Assembly (NCBI GenBank): GCA_036004665.1
Contig: DASYRG010000002.1
Location: 1-62,645 of the forward strand
Length of the DNA stretch: 62,645 nucleotides
Reading direction: 5' to 3'
From: JACQGZ01 sp036004665
GTDB lineage: Bacteria; Sysuimicrobiota; Sysuimicrobiia; Sysuimicrobiales; Humicultoraceae
Positions within the stretch are counted from its first letter, which is position 1; each line of letters opens with the position of its first letter. Shown piece by piece: positions 7,610 through 16,280 of the stretch. The position numbers were made by a program, and so were the translations under genes. The notes under the pieces were generated by a model. It was not told the DNA's origin. It did no database searches and was given only the letters and a program-made list of their open reading frames with translations.

Positions 7610-8713
7610 TTACTTCACGTTCGCCCCGACCACGGTGTCCCACTGCGTCGTGATGACCTGCTTCGCCTGATCCTGCTGCGCCAGCGTGGGGAAGACCGCC
7701 TTCTCGTAGGCCGCCGCCGGCGGGAGCTTGGCCAGAAGGGCGGCCGGCACCTTCCCCCGCTTCACCAGATCCACGAAGCGGATGGGGTGGCAGTAGCCAT
7801 TGAGCCACGCCAGCTGCCCTTCATCGGAGTACAGGTATTCCATCCACAGCTTCGCCGCGTTCGGGTGCGGAGCGTAGGCGCTGATGGCCTGGACGTACAC
7901 CCCCGCCACGATCCCCGATGTCGGCACGACCACTTCGACCTTGGGATTGCCTTTTAAGGTATCGCGGTCGGCGAGGGCATTGTAGTCCCAGCGGATGATG
8001 ATCGGCGTGGCCCCTTGGGCGAGCGAGGCCGCTTTGCCGATGACCGGCACGAAGTTGCCGCGCTTGTTCAGGTCGGCAAAGAACTTTAGCCCCTCGGTCG
8101 CAGCCGCGCTGACGTTCCCCTTCGCGGCCGAGAGGCCCGCCGCGAACACGCCTTGAATGGCCTGATTCGAGGCGCGCGGATCGCCGGCAAGGGCGACCGC
8201 GTTCTTGTAGTCGGGCTTGAGCAGGTCGGGCCAGTCTCGGGGCAGCGTCTTGACGATGTCGGCGTTGACCTGGAAGGCGAGGACGCCGTAGTAGTCGCCG
8301 TACCAGTACCCTAGGTTGTCCTTCGCGCTGGCCGGAATCGTCGCCCACGTGGCGACCTTGTAGGGCAGCAGCAACCCCTCAGCCTTCGCGGAAGGGCCGA
8401 AGGAGAGCCCGACGTCGATTACATCCGGGGCCTGCGGGCCCTTGTTGCCTTTGTTGGCCTTGATGGCTTCGATTTCATCGCCTGAGCCGGCGTCCGGGTT
8501 GAGCTCGTTGACCCTCAGGCCGTACATCTTCTTGAACCCGTTGATGACGTCGCCGTAGGCGCACCAATCGTGCGGCAGGGCGATTACGGTGAGCTGGCCC
8601 TCCTGCTTGGCCGCGGCAATGAGTTGCGCCATCCCTGTTTGCCCGGCCGCAACCGAGCCGAACGCCAGGACGACCAGCGTGGCGAACGCGAACACGCGTG
8701 TCCACTTGCCCAT
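7610..8713 (-). CDS. ABC transporter substrate-binding protein
   Basis: This 367-residue exported protein captures the substrate for the importer encoded downstream. It begins with a signal peptide (MGKWTRVFAFATLVVLAFGSV, probable cleavage after AAGQ or SVAAG) without a lipobox Cys, then LIAAAKQEGQLTVIALP, the usual start of the bacterial extracellular solute-binding proteins of the PotD/AfuA group. Later segments (ADRDTLKGNPKVEVVVP, AISAYAPHPNAAKLWMEYLYSDEGQ) match the conserved C-terminal lobe. It lies 150 bases downstream of the FAD/GcvT enzyme gene in the same direction. Sequence alone does not tell the ligand; aromatic residues that would box a quaternary amine cannot be assigned without a model. 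Confidence 0.9.
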   Translation of the reverse strand: MGKWTRVFAFATLVVLAFGSVAAGQTGMAQLIAAAKQEGQLTVIALPHDWCAYGDVINGFKKMYGLRVNELNPDAGSGDEIEAIKANKGNKGPQAPDVIDVGLSFGPSAKAEGLLLPYKVATWATIPASAKDNLGYWYGDYYGVLAFQVNADIVKTLPRDWPDLLKPDYKNAVALAGDPRASNQAIQGVFAAGLSAAKGNVSAAATEGLKFFADLNKRGNFVPVIGKAASLAQGATPIIIRWDYNALADRDTLKGNPKVEVVVPTSGIVAGVYVQAISAYAPHPNAAKLWMEYLYSDEGQLAWLNGYCHPIRFVDLVKRGKVPAALLAKLPPAAAYEKAVFPTLAQQDQAKQVITTQWDTVVGANVK

Positions 8714-8863
8714 ATGCTTCTCCCTCCCTCAAGGTCGGCGCCGAGAGCGTGGCCCTGACGCTCTGCCCCGTCCGTTCTCCTCAGCTTCCCCCGCTCCCCG
8801 AGTGTCCAAGAGAGTACCGTATCGGGAGCCATAACTCCTTGTGGCGATAGGGAGGCGGTCGCG

Positions 8864-11317
8864 TCAGGACTTGATCCGGCTGTTGGCCGGATCGAAGCGC
8901 GGCTCGCGCTGCACGGTCGCGGAGACCCGGCGGCCGTCAACCTCGACGCCAACCTCCGTTCCCACCGCGGTCAACTCCATCGGGAGGTAGGCGTAGGCGA
9001 TGCTCTCCCGAACCGTGTAGCCGATCCCACCGCTGGTCGTGCGCGTGACGACTCGCCCGTCCAGGAGGACGGGCTCGTTGCCGAGCGGATGCGTGGTGTT
9101 GTCGGCGAGCACCAGGCAGCAGAGTTTCCGCGTCAGCCCCTCCTCCCGCTGCCGCAGCAGGGCCTCCCGCCCCTGAAAATCCTTCCGGTCCAGCTTCACG
9201 AAATACCCTTGTCCGGCTTCATAGGGCGTGTAGTCGGGCGTCACGTCGGCGCTCCAGTACCGGTAGCCCTTCTCCAGGCGCAGCGAATCGACGGCACGGT
9301 ACCCGACCGCGCGCAGGCCGCGGGGCTTGCCCGCCTCCCAGAGGGTGTCCCAGACCGCCAGCCCCCCGTCCAGCGGCACGTAGAGCTCGCAGCCGGCCTC
9401 GCCGACGTAGGTGACGCGGAGCGCCCGCACCGGCACACCGGCCACGTAGATCTCGCGGCAGGTCATGTAGGGGAACGCGGTGTTGGACAGATCGTCGTCG
9501 CAGACCCCCTGGAGGATCTCGCGCGCCCGCGGGCCCCAGAGGCCGATGCACCCGAGCTCCGCGGTGATGTCGCGCGCGGTCACCGAGCCGTCCGCCGGAA
9601 GGTGGCGCCGAATCCAATCGAAGTCGTGGATGCCAAAGGCGCTGCCGGTGACGATGAAGAACCGGTCCGCCCCCAGCCGCGTCACGGTGAGGTCGCACTC
9701 CACCCCGCCGCGCGGATTCAACATCTGCGTGTAGGTCACGGCGCCAACGGCTTTGTCCACGTCGTTCGCCGTCAGCCACTGCAGCGCGCCTAACGCTCCG
9801 GGGCCGTCGATCTGAAACTTGCTGAAGGAGGAGAAATCAAAAAGGCCGGCGTGCTCGCGTGTCGCCGTGTGCTCGGCGGGGATGGCCGGGGACCAATTGT
9901 GCCGGATCCACCCCGTGGGAACCAGGTCTGTGGGAGTGCCCGTCTCATTCGCCCGGAACCAGTTCGGCCGCTCCCAGCCCGCCTTCTCCCCGAACACCGC
10001 CCCCAGCGCCGCCAGCCGGGGATAGGGCGGGCTGGTCCGCAGGGGGCGAGCCGACTCCCATTCTTCCAGCGGCAGGTGGACGGTGTAATTGCGCGAGTAA
10101 ACCTCCACGGCCCGGGTGGCGGCGTAGCCGCGATCCCCGTAGTGCGCCCCGAAACGCCGCAGGTCGGCCCGCCAGATGTCGACGCTGGGCCGACCCTCGA
10201 CGATCCACTCCGCCATTACCTTCCCCAAGCCCCCGCCGGTGGCGATGCCGGGTGAGCCCCCAGCGACGAAGAACCCGCGCACCTCCGGCGTCTCGCCGAG
10301 CAGGAACTCGCCGTCGGGGGTGAAGGTCTCCGGGCCGATCATCAGCTTGCGCACACCCGCCCCACTCAGCCCGGGGATCCGCGTGATGGCGCCGTTGGCC
10401 AGGCTCTCGAAGCGATCCCAGTTCGGCGCCATCCGTACGGGATCGAGCCCGGCGGGAATGGGCTCTGGTCCGCAGGGCACGGGGTTGCCCTCATATCCAC
10501 CCACCACCAAACCACCGACCTCTTCTCGCCCATAGATGCGCAAGTCGGGATCGCGGAAGACCGGCAGGTCACGGGGGACGTCGAAGGGCACCGTGACCAT
10601 GTACTGGTGCTCGATCGGCACGATGGGGATCGCGACGCCGATCATCTGCCCGATGTGCCAGGACCAGACGCCGGCGGCGCAGACTACCACAGGCGCGCGG
10701 ATGGTCCCACGGGTCGTGATCACCGCCTCGACACGCCCGTTGTGCACGGTGAGCCCGGTCACCGTCGTCTGCGGAGAAATCTCGCAGCCGCGCCGCCGCG
10801 CCCCGTCAGCCAGCGCATAGGTGAGCCCGCTCGGATCGATGCGGCCGTCGGTGGGGATGTAGGCCGCGCCGATGAGATCGCGATCGCTGATGATGGGACA
10901 GCGCGCGACGGCCTGCTGCGGCGTGAGCACTTCCACGTCCAGGCCGAACGCCCGGGCCTGCGCCACCTGCCGGCGGATCTCCTCCATCCGCAGGGGACTG
11001 CTGGCCAGCCGCAGACTCCCGACCTGACGCCAGTCCGGGTCGATCCCGGTCTCCGCCGCCAGGCGGCCGTACAGGTCCACGCCGTACATGATCATCCGCG
11101 TGAGGTTGATCGTGCCCCGCAGTTGTCCGACCAGGCCTGCCGCGCGATGGGTCGAGCCACCGGTGAGGGTGCCGCGCTCCACCAGCACGATGTCACGCCA
11201 GCCCATCTGGGTGAGGTGATAGGCGATGCTGCAGCCGGCGACACCGCCGCCGATGATCACTGCCTGTGCTTCTGTCCGCATCTGGGTTCGCGCACCTGAT
11301 TCGCGCATCGTGGTCAT
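8864..11317 (-). CDS. FAD-dependent dimethylglycine/sarcosine dehydrogenase-like enzyme with fused GcvT domain
   Basis: This 817-residue protein has the architecture of dimethylglycine and sarcosine dehydrogenases. Residues about 18-400 form a DAO-type FAD domain with the dinucleotide fingerprint IIGGGVAGCSIAYHL near the start, and residues about 410-815 form a GcvT-like folate-binding domain (for example RVTYVGEAGCELYVPLDGG). Such enzymes oxidise N-methyl groups and pass the formaldehyde unit to tetrahydrofolate, giving methylene-THF. A His lies in GGSTHRAAGL near the site where relatives link FAD covalently, though the spacing differs by one residue, so covalent attachment is not claimed. 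The ATG at 11317 is chosen because GGGAGG lies just before it; the frame is open further upstream. It is first in a leftward operon with an importer. Confidence 0.9.
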   Translation of the reverse strand: MTTMRESGARTQMRTEAQAVIIGGGVAGCSIAYHLTQMGWRDIVLVERGTLTGGSTHRAAGLVGQLRGTINLTRMIMYGVDLYGRLAAETGIDPDWRQVGSLRLASSPLRMEEIRRQVAQARAFGLDVEVLTPQQAVARCPIISDRDLIGAAYIPTDGRIDPSGLTYALADGARRRGCEISPQTTVTGLTVHNGRVEAVITTRGTIRAPVVVCAAGVWSWHIGQMIGVAIPIVPIEHQYMVTVPFDVPRDLPVFRDPDLRIYGREEVGGLVVGGYEGNPVPCGPEPIPAGLDPVRMAPNWDRFESLANGAITRIPGLSGAGVRKLMIGPETFTPDGEFLLGETPEVRGFFVAGGSPGIATGGGLGKVMAEWIVEGRPSVDIWRADLRRFGAHYGDRGYAATRAVEVYSRNYTVHLPLEEWESARPLRTSPPYPRLAALGAVFGEKAGWERPNWFRANETGTPTDLVPTGWIRHNWSPAIPAEHTATREHAGLFDFSSFSKFQIDGPGALGALQWLTANDVDKAVGAVTYTQMLNPRGGVECDLTVTRLGADRFFIVTGSAFGIHDFDWIRRHLPADGSVTARDITAELGCIGLWGPRAREILQGVCDDDLSNTAFPYMTCREIYVAGVPVRALRVTYVGEAGCELYVPLDGGLAVWDTLWEAGKPRGLRAVGYRAVDSLRLEKGYRYWSADVTPDYTPYEAGQGYFVKLDRKDFQGREALLRQREEGLTRKLCCLVLADNTTHPLGNEPVLLDGRVVTRTTSGGIGYTVRESIAYAYLPMELTAVGTEVGVEVDGRRVSATVQREPRFDPANSRIKS

Positions 11318-11434
11318 GGCCCTCCCGCGGTGGCGCGGAGGGAGAAGGATACGGGGAGTCGAACCGCGCAGGAGATCTCGCCCTCCGCATCTGCTCTGAG
11401 GGCCCGGCCTGACCATCGAAGGGGGACGCGCTCG
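11318..11434. promoter_or_regulatory. Divergent promoter region of the one-carbon island
   Basis: This 117-base gap separates two divergently read operons and must hold promoters for both. It contains an inverted repeat, GCGGAGGG at 11335-11342 and CCCTCCGC at 11381-11388, spaced by 38 bases, a possible operator pair or RNA stem in the minus-strand leader. I see no strong -35/-10 pair. Shared regulation of both operons is inferred from the layout. Confidence 0.4.
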
Positions 11435-12613
11435 ATGACTGGCAGCCATCCATACGACTATCGCCTGGTGCACTCTGCCCGCTACCAGAAATCGCCGCTC
11501 TTCCCCATCTTCCGGCGGCTCGGCGCCACCTCGTTTCTCTGGTACAACCACCACCTTCACGCCGTCGACTTCGAGGGACAGACCAAGGAGCAGGAGTACT
11601 GGGCGATCCGCAACGGCGTCACCCTCTGGGACGTCTCAGTCGAACGCCCGGTAGAGATCGATGGCCCCGACGGCTTCACCCTGATGGACCTGATGACGCC
11701 CAGGAACATGCACAAGTGCGCCGTTGGCCAGTGCAAGTACGCCCTCATCACCGACGAGAACGGTGCTGTGGTCAACGACCCGGTCGTGCTGCGCTTGGGG
11801 GAGAATCGCTTCTGGCTCTGCCCCTCCGACAGCGACGTCCATCTGTGGGCCAAGGGGGTCGCCGTGGGAATGGGCCTCAGAGCGACCGTGCGCATCACCG
11901 ACGTCTACCCCATTCAGTTGCAGGGGCCCAAGTCCGTCGACCTACTGGGCGCGATCGTCGGCGACCGCATCCGCTCGCTGAAGTACTACTGGTTCATGGA
12001 AGCGGAGTTCCCGGGCCGCATTCCGGTGATCATCACGCGCACCGGCTGGACCGGCGAGGTCGGCTACGAGATCTTCCTGCTGGACAACAGCCGCGCCGAA
12101 ACGATGATCGACCTCATCGTCACGAGAGGCAAGCCGTTCGGCCTGATTCCGGCGGGGCCCAACCACGCGCGGCGCGTGGAAGCCAGTATCTTGAACAACC
12201 AGGCGGACATGGGGCTGGACACCAACCTCTACGAGCTGGGGCTGGAGTGGCAGATCGAACCCAAAGACCGCTTCATCGGCAAGGAGGCGCTCGAGCGCGT
12301 CCGCCGCGAAAGTCCGAAGCGCCGGCTGGTTGGCTTTGAGGTGGCGGGGGAGGAGGCGCCGCATGAGTTTGAGGGGCCATGGGCGGTGAGTAAGAACGGG
12401 CAGCGCATCGGTCAGGCCTCCGCGTTTCTCTTCTCCCCGACCTTGAAGAAGAACATCGGGCTGGCGATGATTCCAATCGAGTACGCCACGCCCGGCGAGC
12501 GCGTCGAGATCCAGCGCCTGCCGTCCGAGCCGCGCTATCAGGCCACGGTCGTCAAGCTACCCTTCATCGACCCCAAGAAGGAGATCCCCAGGCGGCGGCT
12601 GGACGCCTCCTGA
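11435..12613 (+). CDS. GcvT-family (DmdA-like) folate-dependent methyl/aminomethyltransferase
   Basis: This 392-residue protein belongs to the GcvT superfamily, which transfers one-carbon units to tetrahydrofolate. It has the N-terminal GcvT domain (YWAIRNGVTLWDVSVERPVEIDG is the typical DVSxxxxxxxxGPDA region) and the C-terminal barrel (GWTGEVGYEIFL, LYELGLEWQIEPKDRFIGKEAL, IGQASAFLFSPTLKKNIGLAM). It is not the glycine-cleavage T protein, which is encoded at 19510-20613; the long N-terminus (FLWYNHHLHAVDFEGQTKEQEYWAIR) resembles DMSP demethylase DmdA and related demethylases. The ATG at 11435 is supported by AGGGGGA eight bases upstream. It heads a rightward operon with a kinase-like gene, an MFS carrier and a MetF-type gene, so a demethylation role is likely. 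Confidence 0.85.
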   Translation: MTGSHPYDYRLVHSARYQKSPLFPIFRRLGATSFLWYNHHLHAVDFEGQTKEQEYWAIRNGVTLWDVSVERPVEIDGPDGFTLMDLMTPRNMHKCAVGQCKYALITDENGAVVNDPVVLRLGENRFWLCPSDSDVHLWAKGVAVGMGLRATVRITDVYPIQLQGPKSVDLLGAIVGDRIRSLKYYWFMEAEFPGRIPVIITRTGWTGEVGYEIFLLDNSRAETMIDLIVTRGKPFGLIPAGPNHARRVEASILNNQADMGLDTNLYELGLEWQIEPKDRFIGKEALERVRRESPKRRLVGFEVAGEEAPHEFEGPWAVSKNGQRIGQASAFLFSPTLKKNIGLAMIPIEYATPGERVEIQRLPSEPRYQATVVKLPFIDPKKEIPRRRLDAS

Positions 12614-13506
12614 CCGTCGAGGAAGCAGTTGCCCGCGTGCCTCTCTGGCAAGGCGCTTCGTGCCTCTCTGTGAGCTCGCTGCCGGGCGGGATCACCAACC
12701 TGAACTACCGCGTCGAGGCCGATGGAGAGGCCTATGCGATGCGGATTAGCCTGGAGGGAGCGGAACTGCTGGGCATCGATCGGCGGCGGGAATACCAGTG
12801 CATGCTGACAGCCAGCCGCACCGGCGTGGCCCCCGAGGTGGTCTACGCGAGGCCCCGCGAGGGCCTCCTCGTTACGCGCTTCGTGCCCGGCCGTTCGCTC
12901 GTTCCCGGCCGGGCAGTGCGGGGAGGAGTGCGCAGGCGAGTCGTCCGGGCCATGCGCCGGTATCACAGCGGCCCCCCGTTCGCCGGGCGGTTTTCGCCCT
13001 CCCGTACGCTGGAGTCCTATCTCCTGGCTGCCCGGAGAGGAGGCAGCCCGCTGCCCGGGGACGCGGATCGCCTCTTCGAGCGCGTCTCGGCTATCGCCGC
13101 CATCCTGCGACGGAGCCAGGCGGCGTTGCGGCCGTGCCACAACGACCTGTGGGGCCGCAATCTGATCGACGACGGCAAGCGGGTAGTCATCGTCGACTGG
13201 GAATACGCCGCCATGGGCGACCTCTTTTTTGATCTGGCGAATTTCGCCATCTACCACTGCCCCACCAACGCCGCCGAGGGGGCACTGCTGTCCGCGTATT
13301 TCGGCCGGGCGTACTCGGGGACGCTGGCCCGCCTGAAGCTGATGAAGATCGTCGCCGAACTCCGGGAGGCGTTGTGGTATCTGGTTTCTCTCCAGCTGCC
13401 GACGGGCCGCCGCCGTGCGTCTGCGGCGCTCGCCGCCGAGCACTTTCGCCGCTGCCGGCGGGCGCTGGCCCACCCCCACCTGTCGGACTGGCTGGAAGCG
13501 CCGTGA
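12610..13506 (+). CDS. Choline/ethanolamine kinase-like phosphotransferase (copy 2)
   Basis: This is the paralogue of the gene at 3760-4662. It shows SLPGGITNLNYRV near the N-terminus, the Brenner motif CHNDLWGRNLIDD and VIVDWEYAAMGDLFFDLANF with the two catalytic Asp residues. The first standard start is GTG at 12637, but the nine codons before it read TVEEAVAR in frame and align with the MTLEQVIAR start of copy 1. The frame could therefore begin at a CTG at 12610 that overlaps the TGA of the preceding gene (CTGA). I take the CTG start as more likely, with moderate certainty; starting at 12637 would lose the first helix. Two diverged copies on both arms of the island suggest two related substrates. 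Confidence 0.8.
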   Translation: MTVEEAVARVPLWQGASCLSVSSLPGGITNLNYRVEADGEAYAMRISLEGAELLGIDRRREYQCMLTASRTGVAPEVVYARPREGLLVTRFVPGRSLVPGRAVRGGVRRRVVRAMRRYHSGPPFAGRFSPSRTLESYLLAARRGGSPLPGDADRLFERVSAIAAILRRSQAALRPCHNDLWGRNLIDDGKRVVIVDWEYAAMGDLFFDLANFAIYHCPTNAAEGALLSAYFGRAYSGTLARLKLMKIVAELREALWYLVSLQLPTGRRRASAALAAEHFRRCRRALAHPHLSDWLEAP

Positions 13507-13512
13507 CGCGCC

Positions 13513-14751
13513 GTGGTTACGGACGGTACGCCGGTGGCTAAGGAGTGGTCGACCGGAGGGTTCGGGGCGCTCTGCCTGGGCCAGTTCCTAGCGCACCAGA
13601 CCAGTCTGACCTTCTCCGTCCTCATCCCGCTGCTGGCGACGGAGTGGGGGCTGCGGGCCAGCCAGGCCGGTCTGATTCTGGGCGGTTTTCAATTGGGGAC
13701 CCTCGGCGCCTACTTGATCGTGGGCTTCCTGCTGGACCGCGTCCGCAGCAGGCCAATCATGGCATGGTCGGCATTCCTGGTCGGTGCCGGCGACCTCTTC
13801 TTTGCCGCGGCGGCGCGGGACTTCACCTCGGGATTCGCCCTCCGCCTGCTCGTCGGCGTGGTGATCGGCGGCCTCTATCTCCCCGCTCTCAAACACATTG
13901 CGGACACGATCCCGCCGTGGAGGCGAGGGGCCGCGACGGGCATCTACGTCGCTGTCATCGTGGCAGCCTACGCCGCGCCCCTCTTCTACGTCGGTCTGCT
14001 GGCACCGCGGGTGGGCTGGCGACCGACCATGGTCGGCGTGGGCGTGCTGGAGATGGCCGGCGCGGTGGTGCTGGCGTTGAAGGTGCCCAGCATCCCGGCG
14101 CCAGTGCGCGTCCCTACAGGGGCGGGGCGTTATCTCACCGACGTCCTCCGCAACGACCGGGCCCGCCGAACGATCGTCGCATACACCGGGCACAACTGGG
14201 AACTCTTCGGGATGTGGGGCTGGCTGGCGCCGTTCATGGTGGCGGCGCTTACCACCCGAGGCGTATCGTCTGAAGCGGCGATCGCCTGGGGCGGACTGCT
14301 GGCGGCGGGCGCGATCGGTCTGGGCGGCGGTGTTGGTGCCGTCTTCGGCGGCCGGATCTCCGACCGGCTGGGGCGCGCACGGGCCGCCATGATGATCCTC
14401 GCGCTGAGCCTCGCCTGCTCGCTCGGCTTCGGATGGCTGCTGCGCGCCCCCATCGTCCTGCTGGTCGCAGCGGGGCTGCTCTATGGAACGGTGGCGCTCG
14501 CCGACTCGCCAGCCTATTCCGCCAACCTAATGGAGGTGGTCCCGCCGCAGTCCCTGGGAGGCGCTTTCTCCTTTCAGATGCTCACCGGATGGGCCGCCAC
14601 CGCCGTGGCGCCTGCGGCGTTCGGGATGATGCTCGACCTCCTCGCCCCTGCCGGCCCCCTGGCGCAGTGGGGCAGCGCGTTCGGTCTGATGGCCATCGGT
14701 CCGCTGGTGGGCATGATCGCGCTGGCGCCCCTCCGGATGAAGACCGGGTGA
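13513..14751 (+). CDS. Major facilitator superfamily transporter
   Basis: This 412-residue protein has about 12 membrane spans and the MFS loop 2-3 motif (GFLLDRVRSRPIM) and its repeat in the second half (GGRISDRLGRARAAMM). It resembles the general MFS_1/CynX-like carriers that move small organic solutes or ions by proton coupling. It lies between the kinase-like gene (six-base gap) and the MetF-type gene, whose GTG start overlaps its stop codon. It may export a by-product or import a substrate of the one-carbon pathway; direction and substrate cannot be told. Confidence 0.85.
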   Translation: MVTDGTPVAKEWSTGGFGALCLGQFLAHQTSLTFSVLIPLLATEWGLRASQAGLILGGFQLGTLGAYLIVGFLLDRVRSRPIMAWSAFLVGAGDLFFAAAARDFTSGFALRLLVGVVIGGLYLPALKHIADTIPPWRRGAATGIYVAVIVAAYAAPLFYVGLLAPRVGWRPTMVGVGVLEMAGAVVLALKVPSIPAPVRVPTGAGRYLTDVLRNDRARRTIVAYTGHNWELFGMWGWLAPFMVAALTTRGVSSEAAIAWGGLLAAGAIGLGGGVGAVFGGRISDRLGRARAAMMILALSLACSLGFGWLLRAPIVLLVAAGLLYGTVALADSPAYSANLMEVVPPQSLGGAFSFQMLTGWAATAVAPAAFGMMLDLLAPAGPLAQWGSAFGLMAIGPLVGMIALAPLRMKTG

Positions 14752-16280
14752 GCGCGCCTTACCCGAACCACTTCCGCGAGGCGCTTCGTCAGCGCCGGTT
14801 CGTGCTGACCCTCGAACTCACCACACCCCCCGTCGGGGCGCCGGCCGCCGCCGTGGACTCCCTGTTGGCTGTTGCGCGCGCTGTCCGGGAAGAGCCGCGC
14901 GTCGCCGTCGTCGCTCTCACAGACCGCAGCAGTGCCGACCGCGACCTCGGCTCCATCGACACCGGCCGGTGGGTTGCCGACGCCTCGGGGAAGGCTCCCC
15001 TGATCCACTGGGCCGGCAAGGACCGCAGCGCGGCAGATCTCGGAGCCGACCTGCGCCGCGCTGCGACTCTGGGCCTGGAGAACTTTCTCCTGATCACCGG
15101 AGACAAGGTGCGGCATCCGCCTCCCGACCGTCCCGTCCGGTACCTCGACGCCGTCAACGCCCTGCATGCCGCGCGCGGGTTCCCGCCAACGGCGGTGCTG
15201 GCGGCCGCGGTCTGTCCCTTCAAGTACCGAGAGGAAGACCTGCTCGGCCAGTACCTCAAGGCCGTAAAGAAGTTGCGGGCGGGCGCCGACCTGCTGATTA
15301 CGCAAATCGGCTGGGACATGGCCAAGTTCGAGGAGCTACACGCCTTCCTGGCGAGGCGCGGCTACGAGGTACCGCTGATGGCGGAACTGCTCCATCTCAC
15401 CGCCTCCCGCGCCCGCCGCCTCCGCCGGGTGGGATTGCCGGGGGTGACCATCACCGACGACCTCATGCGGCTCCTCGAAGAAGAAGAAGCGACTCGGGAT
15501 CGGGGGCACGCCGCGGCCTACCGGAGGCTAGCCCTGCAAATCACCGGCGTCCGCCACATGGGATACGCGGGGGCGCAGGTCAGCGGACTGCACACGTCCG
15601 CCGCCGTGATGACCCTGCTGGACGCCGTGGAGAGGTGCGAGCGCGACTATCCGAATCTCGCGTCGTGGCGGGAAGCCTGGCGCGGCACGCTGACGGGCGC
15701 CGGCGGCCGCGTGGTCTCCGTCGCGCCGGCGGGGGGCTTCTACATCGAAAAGGATCGGGCGGCTGGAGGAGCCGGAGGTGTCATGCCGTCATCGGCCGAG
15801 CGCGCGATGTTTGGGGCAATGGACCTGATTCACCGCGCCGCGTTCGCGGACGGGGCGATCGGCGGCCGCCTCCTGGGCGGCGCGCTGCGGCGCCTGGATG
15901 CGCGCACCGGACTGGGCGGGGCGCTCCTCGCCCTCGAACGAGCGACCAAAGGCCCCCTGGTTGGATGCGCCAGCTGTGGGTTCTGCCGGCTGCCCCAGAC
16001 GGCCTACGTCTGCCCTGAGACCTGCCCGAAAGGGCTGGCCAACGGCCCCTGTGGCGGGACGCAGGAGAACCGGTGCGAATTCGGCGACCGGGAGTGCATT
16101 CACGCACGGATCTATCGGATCAGCAAAGACCTCGGACGCCTGGACGATCTCGAGGAGGTCTTGATCCCGCCCGTCCCTGCGAGCGCGTGGGACAGTTGCT
16201 CATGGGTGACGCATTTCCAGGAGAAGGGACCGGAGGCGATCCGGCTAGCCGGTGCGCGCGGTTCCAGACGACCAGTGTAG
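14748..16280 (+). CDS. Methylenetetrahydrofolate reductase-like protein with Cys-rich MetV-type C-terminal domain
   Basis: This 510-residue protein joins a MetF-like TIM-barrel (about residues 1-310; LTLELTTPPVGAP, LGLENFLLITGD, ITQIGWD) with a C-terminal domain of the methylene-THF reductase C-terminal family. The tail holds a dense Cys motif (CASCGFCRLPQTAYVC, then CPKGLANGPCGGT, and RCEFGDREC), likely binding zinc or an iron-sulfur cluster. In acetogens MetF works with a separate Cys-rich MetV; here both are one chain. The start is a GTG at 14748 that overlaps the TGA of the MFS gene. It would interconvert methylene- and methyl-THF, the product of the demethylases nearby. Its 3' end overlaps the convergent gcvPB gene by 36 bases. 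Confidence 0.85.
   Translation: MSAPYPNHFREALRQRRFVLTLELTTPPVGAPAAAVDSLLAVARAVREEPRVAVVALTDRSSADRDLGSIDTGRWVADASGKAPLIHWAGKDRSAADLGADLRRAATLGLENFLLITGDKVRHPPPDRPVRYLDAVNALHAARGFPPTAVLAAAVCPFKYREEDLLGQYLKAVKKLRAGADLLITQIGWDMAKFEELHAFLARRGYEVPLMAELLHLTASRARRLRRVGLPGVTITDDLMRLLEEEEATRDRGHAAAYRRLALQITGVRHMGYAGAQVSGLHTSAAVMTLLDAVERCERDYPNLASWREAWRGTLTGAGGRVVSVAPAGGFYIEKDRAAGGAGGVMPSSAERAMFGAMDLIHRAAFADGAIGGRLLGGALRRLDARTGLGGALLALERATKGPLVGCASCGFCRLPQTAYVCPETCPKGLANGPCGGTQENRCEFGDRECIHARIYRISKDLGRLDDLEEVLIPPVPASAWDSCSWVTHFQEKGPEAIRLAGARGSRRPV

Noticed and set aside
11335..11388. tRNA T-arm-like word (GGTTCGACTCC on the minus strand at 11365-11355) flanked by GCGGAGGG/CCCTCCGC.
   Set aside because: No acceptor, D or anticodon arm can be fitted: the flanking stem encloses too few bases and the T stem has a mismatch. 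It is kept only as an inverted repeat.
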